From NCBI GenBank assembly GCA_022316685.1, contig JAKJHU010000536.1, forward strand, positions 62,001 through 126,000: DNA of 64,000 nucleotides, in the 5' to 3' direction. This stretch comes from Progne subis subis (taxonomy: Eukaryota; Chordata; Aves; Passeriformes; Hirundinidae). The notes below the pieces were generated by a model. It had not been told where the DNA came from. It saw only the letters and a program-made list of their open reading frames with translations, and did not search any database. Position 1 is the first letter of the stretch. Each line of letters opens with the position of its first letter. The position numbers and the translations under genes were made by a program. Positions 59,882 to 64,000 of the stretch are shown piece after piece.

Positions 59882-62373
59882 ATGGCGCTGAGGCGGCGGC
59901 AGAGGCGCGGGCCGGGCGGCGGGCGAGCGCTGCCGGCCGCGCTGCTGCTGTGCCTGTGGTGCCGGGCGGCGGCCGAGCGGCTCCGCTACGCATTCCCGAG
60001 GAGCTGGCCACAGGCTCGCTCGTGGGGCCGCTGGCGCGGGACCTGGGGCTCAGCGCGGACGAGCTGCCGGCGCGCAAGCTGCAGGTGGCGTCTGCCGGCA
60101 AGAAGCAGCCGAAATATTTCACGGTGAATGAGGACAACGGGAACCTGTACGTGAACGAGAGGCTGGACCGGGAGGAGATGTGCGGCGACTCGGCGACCTG
60201 CTCCGTCAGCTTCGAGGTGATGGTAAAGAACTCCACTGAACATTTTCCGTGTTCGAAGTGTACATCGAGGACGTGAATGACAACTCCCCGACCTTCAGCA
60301 AAGACTGCTCTGGACCTGGAGATTGGTGAATGGACGCTTCCCGGTGCTCGTTTTCCGCTAGAGATGGCCCGAGATACGGATGTAGGAAGCAATTCTCTGC
60401 TGCACATATCAGCTCACAAGCTAACCCATTCCTTCTCACTAGTCATGAATGGAAAAGCAGGTGGAAAGAAGCAGCCGGAATTGGTGCTAGAGACATGCTT
60501 TGGACCGGGAGAAGCAGAGCTCCTTTGAGCTGGTGCTGACAGGCAATAGACGGTGGGGACCCCGCGAGGATCCGGAACTGTCCAGTTCCATCAATGTGAC
60601 AGACGCCAATGACAACCCGCCCGTGTTCAGCAAAAGCCTCTACGAGGCGCGAGTGGCGGAGAATTTGCCGGTGGGGTCGGCTGGTGCTGCAGGTACGGGC
60701 CACGGACTGCAGATGTAGGCTCGAACGGGCGAGTGTCCTACTCCTTCAGCAGCGTCCGGGATACTGTCAGAGCGTTGTTCGCTGTCGACAGTGAGCAGTC
60801 GGGGAGGTCAGGACGGTGGGTCCACTGGATTTCGAGGAGAAGAGTAATACAACTTCGGCCTGGAGGCGAGAGACGGCGGCGGGCTTCACCGATCACTGTG
60901 AAGTTGCAGATCGACATCATGGACGTAAAATGACAACGCGGCCCGAGATCACCATTCTGTCCTCTCTCGAGTCCGGTGCCTCGAGGACGTGCCAGGTCGG
61001 GACCGTGGTGGCTCTCCTGAACTGTGAACGACCCAGGACTCCGCGAGAAACGGTCAGGTGTCGTGCGAGCTGTCGGGAGAGGCGCCGCTGTCGATCGTGG
61101 CGTCGTCGGGCGGCTCGTACAAGGTGGTGACGGCGAGCGCGCTGGACCGCGAGCAGGCGGCCGAGCACCGCGTGACGGTGGTGGGCCCGGGACCGGGGCA
61201 GGCCGGCGCTGCGGAGCAGCGCGGAGCTGGTGCTGGAGGTGTCGGACGTGAACGACAACGCGCCGGTGTTCGAGGAGGCGGCGTACAGCGCGTACGTGGC
61301 GGAGAACAACGCGGCGGGCGCGCTGGTGCTGCGCGTGCAGGCGCGGGACGCGGACGCGGGCGCCAACGGGCGCGTGAGCTACTGGCTGGCGGGCGGCAGC
61401 GCGGGCGCGGCGGGCGCGGCGCCGCCGGTGTCGGTGGAGGCGCGGAGCGGCGCGCTGTACGCGCAGCGCTCCTTCGACTACGAGCGCTGCCGCGAGTTCG
61501 CGGTGGCCGTGCGGGCGCAGGACGGCGGCGCGCCGGCGCGCAGCTCCACGGCCACGGTGCGCGTCTTCGTGCTGGACCGCAACGACAACGCGCCGCGGGT
61601 GCTCTGGCCGGCGCCGGCGGCGGGAGAGGCGGCGGGAGAGGCGGCGGGAGCGGCGGCGACTCCTTTCGAGGTGGTTCCGCGCTCGGCCGAGGCCGGCTAC
61701 CTGGTGGCCAAGGTGGTGGCGGTGGACGCGGACGCGGGGCGCAACGCGTGGCTGTCGTACGAGCTGGTGCAGGCGTCGGAGCCGGCGCTGTTCCGCGTGG
61801 GGCTGCACAGCGGCGAGGTGCGCACGGCGCGGGCCGTGTCCGAGCGGGACGCGGCCAAGCAGCGCGTGGTGGCCGTGGTGAAGGACCACGGGCAGCCGGC
61901 GCTGTCGGCCACGGCCACGCTGCACGTGGTGCTGGCCGAGAGCTTGCAGGAGGCGCTGCCGGAGCTGAGCGAGCGGGCGGCGGGCGCCGAGGCGCCGGCG
62001 GCCGAGCTGCAGTTCTACCTGGTGCTGGCGCTGGCGCTGCTGTCGGCGCTCTTCCTGCTGAGCGTGGCGCTGGCCGTGCTGGCTCGCCTGCGCCGGGCCG
62101 GGCCGCCCGCCGTGCTGCGCTGCCTGGGCGCGCAGCGCTTCTCGGTGGCCGGCGCCGCCTTCCCGGCCGACTTCTGCGAGGGGCACCTTGCCCTACTCCT
62201 ACAACCTGTGCGTGGCGGCGCCGGCCCGCGCCCTGCCCGAGGCCGCTTGGCCGCCGCCGCCCTTGCCCATCCTGTCGGCGGAGGAGCTGCTGCCCGGCGA
62301 TTCCTGCCACAAACCAAGCCCCAACAGCGGCGCCGTTGTGGGAGAGGTGCCCGCCGACCCGGATGCAGCTCAG
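59882..62373 (+). CDS. B5: gamma-B-type protocadherin variable exon, heavily frameshifted
   Basis: B-family start, signal peptide, six cadherin repeats, membrane span (about 62020-62095) and tail are recognisable. The EC1-end to EC3 core (about 60200-61030) is close to B4 ([41 protein letters not shown]) but carries more than fifteen 1-base indels in about 830 bp, mostly insertions. EC4 onward is almost clean apart from an extra G near 61186 and 62182. The 3' end departs from the other B units after about 62335 ([15 protein letters not shown]), and the donor is CAG|GTCTGTAAAG at 62374; intron read-through would end in a different short tail. The indel burst looks like poor consensus sequence. 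The divergent end marks the edge of the tandem duplication. Confidence 0.82.
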
Positions 62374-63473
62374 GTCTGTAAAGCGAATTCCTTCCTTCTG
62401 CGCCTTTAAATAACAATATGCTCGTGCCGGGGAGCTGCTGTGTTTTTTTTTCCTTCCCGGACTATTTTTTGTGGTTATGGCTTTTTTCCATGACGCCGTG
62501 AAACAATCCCTTCTCTTGTTTCTTTTTGCATTAAGTGCTGCAAATGGGCAATCGCTGCCTCATCAGCTGTAGGTTTGGTAGGCTCATTGGGAGGTTCCTA
62601 ACCTTCAGCAGTTTTGAAGCACATTTGATAATGACACATTCTGGTTCAGCTGAAAGACTTTCTTTAGGAAAAATATGTTTTGTTAATTGTTACTTGTTAT
62701 TAACGAAGGAGGCGGGCCTTTATTCTGTAGAATGAGATGTACATGCCGGGCTTGGTGTGGAGAGTTTTCCTTCTCGATAGTTTTTTTATCGAAAGTATGT
62801 ATTTGGGACCGTCTGTCAGGTGGCCCAATCCCCTTCTTTTGAGGGAAAGCTGCTGTGGGAATGCTTATACTTATGAGTCAGGTTAATTTAGGATTTCAGA
62901 AAAACTCAGTGTGGGAGTACTAAGTAATCAGAGTGAGTGTTTTCATGCCTATATTGAGTAAAATTGTAATGAAAAATGAGAAGTCCGGCTTGGAGAACCG
63001 GGAGTAATGCAGACTTATTCAGAGTAGTGTCTTATGTGCAGGGTCAAAATAGCAATGACCGGCCCTGCAGTGCTGGATTCGGTGGCCACTGTGAACGTTG
63101 CGACAGTTTCATGAGTAGTTTTCCTATTCCATAGCACTAGTTTGATACGCTTTAAGGCTGTTCTTCAAGAACGACTCGTATAAAACTGGAGCTGGTGGAG
63201 GAATTTGCAATTCAGACGCATGCCGTAAAACTCGTGATACCCTAGAGGTCATATTCAGAGATGGTTACAACTCATGTTATAGGGACATGATAAAGACATT
63301 TTTCCGGGCGGTAGAAATAGCATAATCACAAGGAGGCGTGCTAACTTCTGTGCGGTCGTCATCAGTGGAGGATGAAAACAGAGGTCATGTGGACAAGAGC
63401 CGAAGCAGGAGATCCGCGCTGGACGAAAAGCGAGGATTTCTTAGCAGTTGTGTCCCCTCCGCTCGAGCTGTCC
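62374..63473 (+). other. B5-A5 spacer, unrelated to the other B-to-A spacers
   Basis: No gene is visible. Only about 1.1 kb separates the B5 donor from the GC-rich A5 leader, against about 2.9 kb elsewhere, and I find no extended match to the repeated B-to-A spacers. It begins GTCTGTAAAGCGAATTCC instead of GTCTGTAAAGCCTCTCGC. This is single-copy sequence beyond the duplicated block. Confidence 0.75.
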
Positions 63474-63800
63474 GCGGGCGGGCAGCGCTGGGCAGCGCTC
63501 GTTGCCTGCAGTGCCGGGAGGAGGCTGCGGGCGCCGCTGCTGACCGAGAGGAGCGAGAGGAGCTGGGAGCGCTCCCGGCAGCCCCGCCCGCTGCGGATCG
63601 GCTCGGTCACGGCTCGCTCGGTGTCTGGCTCGGCGGCCGGGAGATCTCCAAGCGTGAACGCGGTGCGGAGCCGTTCTGCAGCAAGACAGAGGAGCCGGTG
63701 CCTGAAATACCGTGCAGAAGCTGGGAGCAAGAGTCAGAGCCGGAACTGTCTGGGTTGGCGGCGAAGGAGCTGCGGGCGGAGGAGCGGTGCCGCGGCGGAG
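63474..63800 (+). promoter_or_regulatory. A5 5' UTR and proximal promoter
   Basis: The shared A-family leader resumes at GCGGGCGGGCAGCGC (about 63474-63610), followed by a specific stretch unlike the other A units. Just upstream, sequence that can be aligned to the A-family element (about 63359-63390, GTCATCAGTGGAGGATGAAA) lacks the CGCT core. Confidence 0.55.
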
Positions 63801-64000
63801 ATGTGCGCGGCGGGGAGGCGCTGGGGCCGGCGGCAGCGAGCTCTGCTCTGCGCCGTCCTGCTGGCGGCGTGGGAGGCGGCGTGCGGGCAGCTGCGCTATC
63901 CGGTGCCCGAGGAGATGCCCAAGGGCTCCTTCGTGGGCGACGTGGCCAAGGACCTGGGGCTGCAGCTACCGGAGGTCCGAGACCGTGGCATCCGAGTGGT
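63801..64000 (+). CDS. A5: gamma-A-type protocadherin variable exon, 5' part only
   Basis: The first 66 codons are open and read [11 protein letters not shown], a signal peptide, then [20 protein letters not shown] and LQLPEVRDRGIRVV before the window ends. RYPVPEE in place of RYSVPEE and the EC1 residues DRGIRVV set it apart from A1-A4, so it is a distinct member. The rest of the exon lies beyond 64000. Confidence 0.9.
   Translation, partial: MCAAGRRWGRRQRALLCAVLLAAWEAACGQLRYPVPEEMPKGSFVGDVAKDLGLQLPEVRDRGIRV

Overview
The window is one strand-consistent stretch of a vertebrate clustered protocadherin locus, specifically the variable-exon part of a gamma cluster. It holds ten large single-exon ectodomain units, all on the + strand, strictly alternating between two families: B, A, B, A, B, A, B, A, B, A (the last cut by the window end). 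The B units end in a cytoplasmic [10 protein letters not shown] motif, as PCDHGB isoforms do. The A units carry [31 protein letters not shown] tails, as PCDHGA isoforms do. Each unit has a signal peptide, six cadherin repeats marked by DxNDN calcium motifs, one membrane span, a short variable cytoplasmic part and a GT splice donor. No gamma-C or constant exon is present. Degenerate CR1 LINE fragments and very GC-rich exons in AT-rich spacers point to a bird. I cannot name the species.

Layout: B1 389-2870, A1 6151-8607, B2 14732-17206, A2 20509-22959, B3 30387-32847, A3 35946-38396, B4 44493-46958, A4 50243-52688, B5 59882-62373, A5 63801 to beyond the end. B-to-A spacers are about 3.3 kb. A-to-B spacers are of two kinds, about 6.1 kb (before B2 and B4) and about 7.3 kb (before B3 and B5). 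Spacer identity shows a higher-order tandem duplication: the four-gene block A1-B2-A2-B3 matches A3-B4-A4-B5 at an offset of about 29.5-29.8 kb, with junctions inside the 3' part of B exons.

Only B4 is fully open (822 codons up to its donor). A4 has one apparent 1-base frameshift, A3 about four, and the others between about six and more than fifteen. The indels are mostly single bases in GC-rich or homopolymer context and cluster regionally, so assembly error explains them better than gene death, although I cannot exclude pseudogenes.

The most interesting signal is mosaicism. The 5' parts (signal peptide, EC1 start) and 3' parts (EC4 to tail) are nearly identical among members of a family, while specificity-bearing ectodomain cores differ. 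A1 has the flanks of A3 but the core of A4. B5 has the upstream flank of B3 but a core close to B4. In the A family EC2 is also homogenised, leaving EC1 and EC3 as diversity islands. This suggests ongoing gene conversion or recombination, or chimeric assembly. In known biology each variable exon has its own promoter, is spliced to shared constant exons, and is chosen stochastically per neuron to give cell-surface homophilic identity. A CGCT-containing promoter element resembling the protocadherin CSE (a CTCF site) sits about 430-470 bp upstream of A1-A4, B3 and B5, but I do not see it at B2, B4 or A5.
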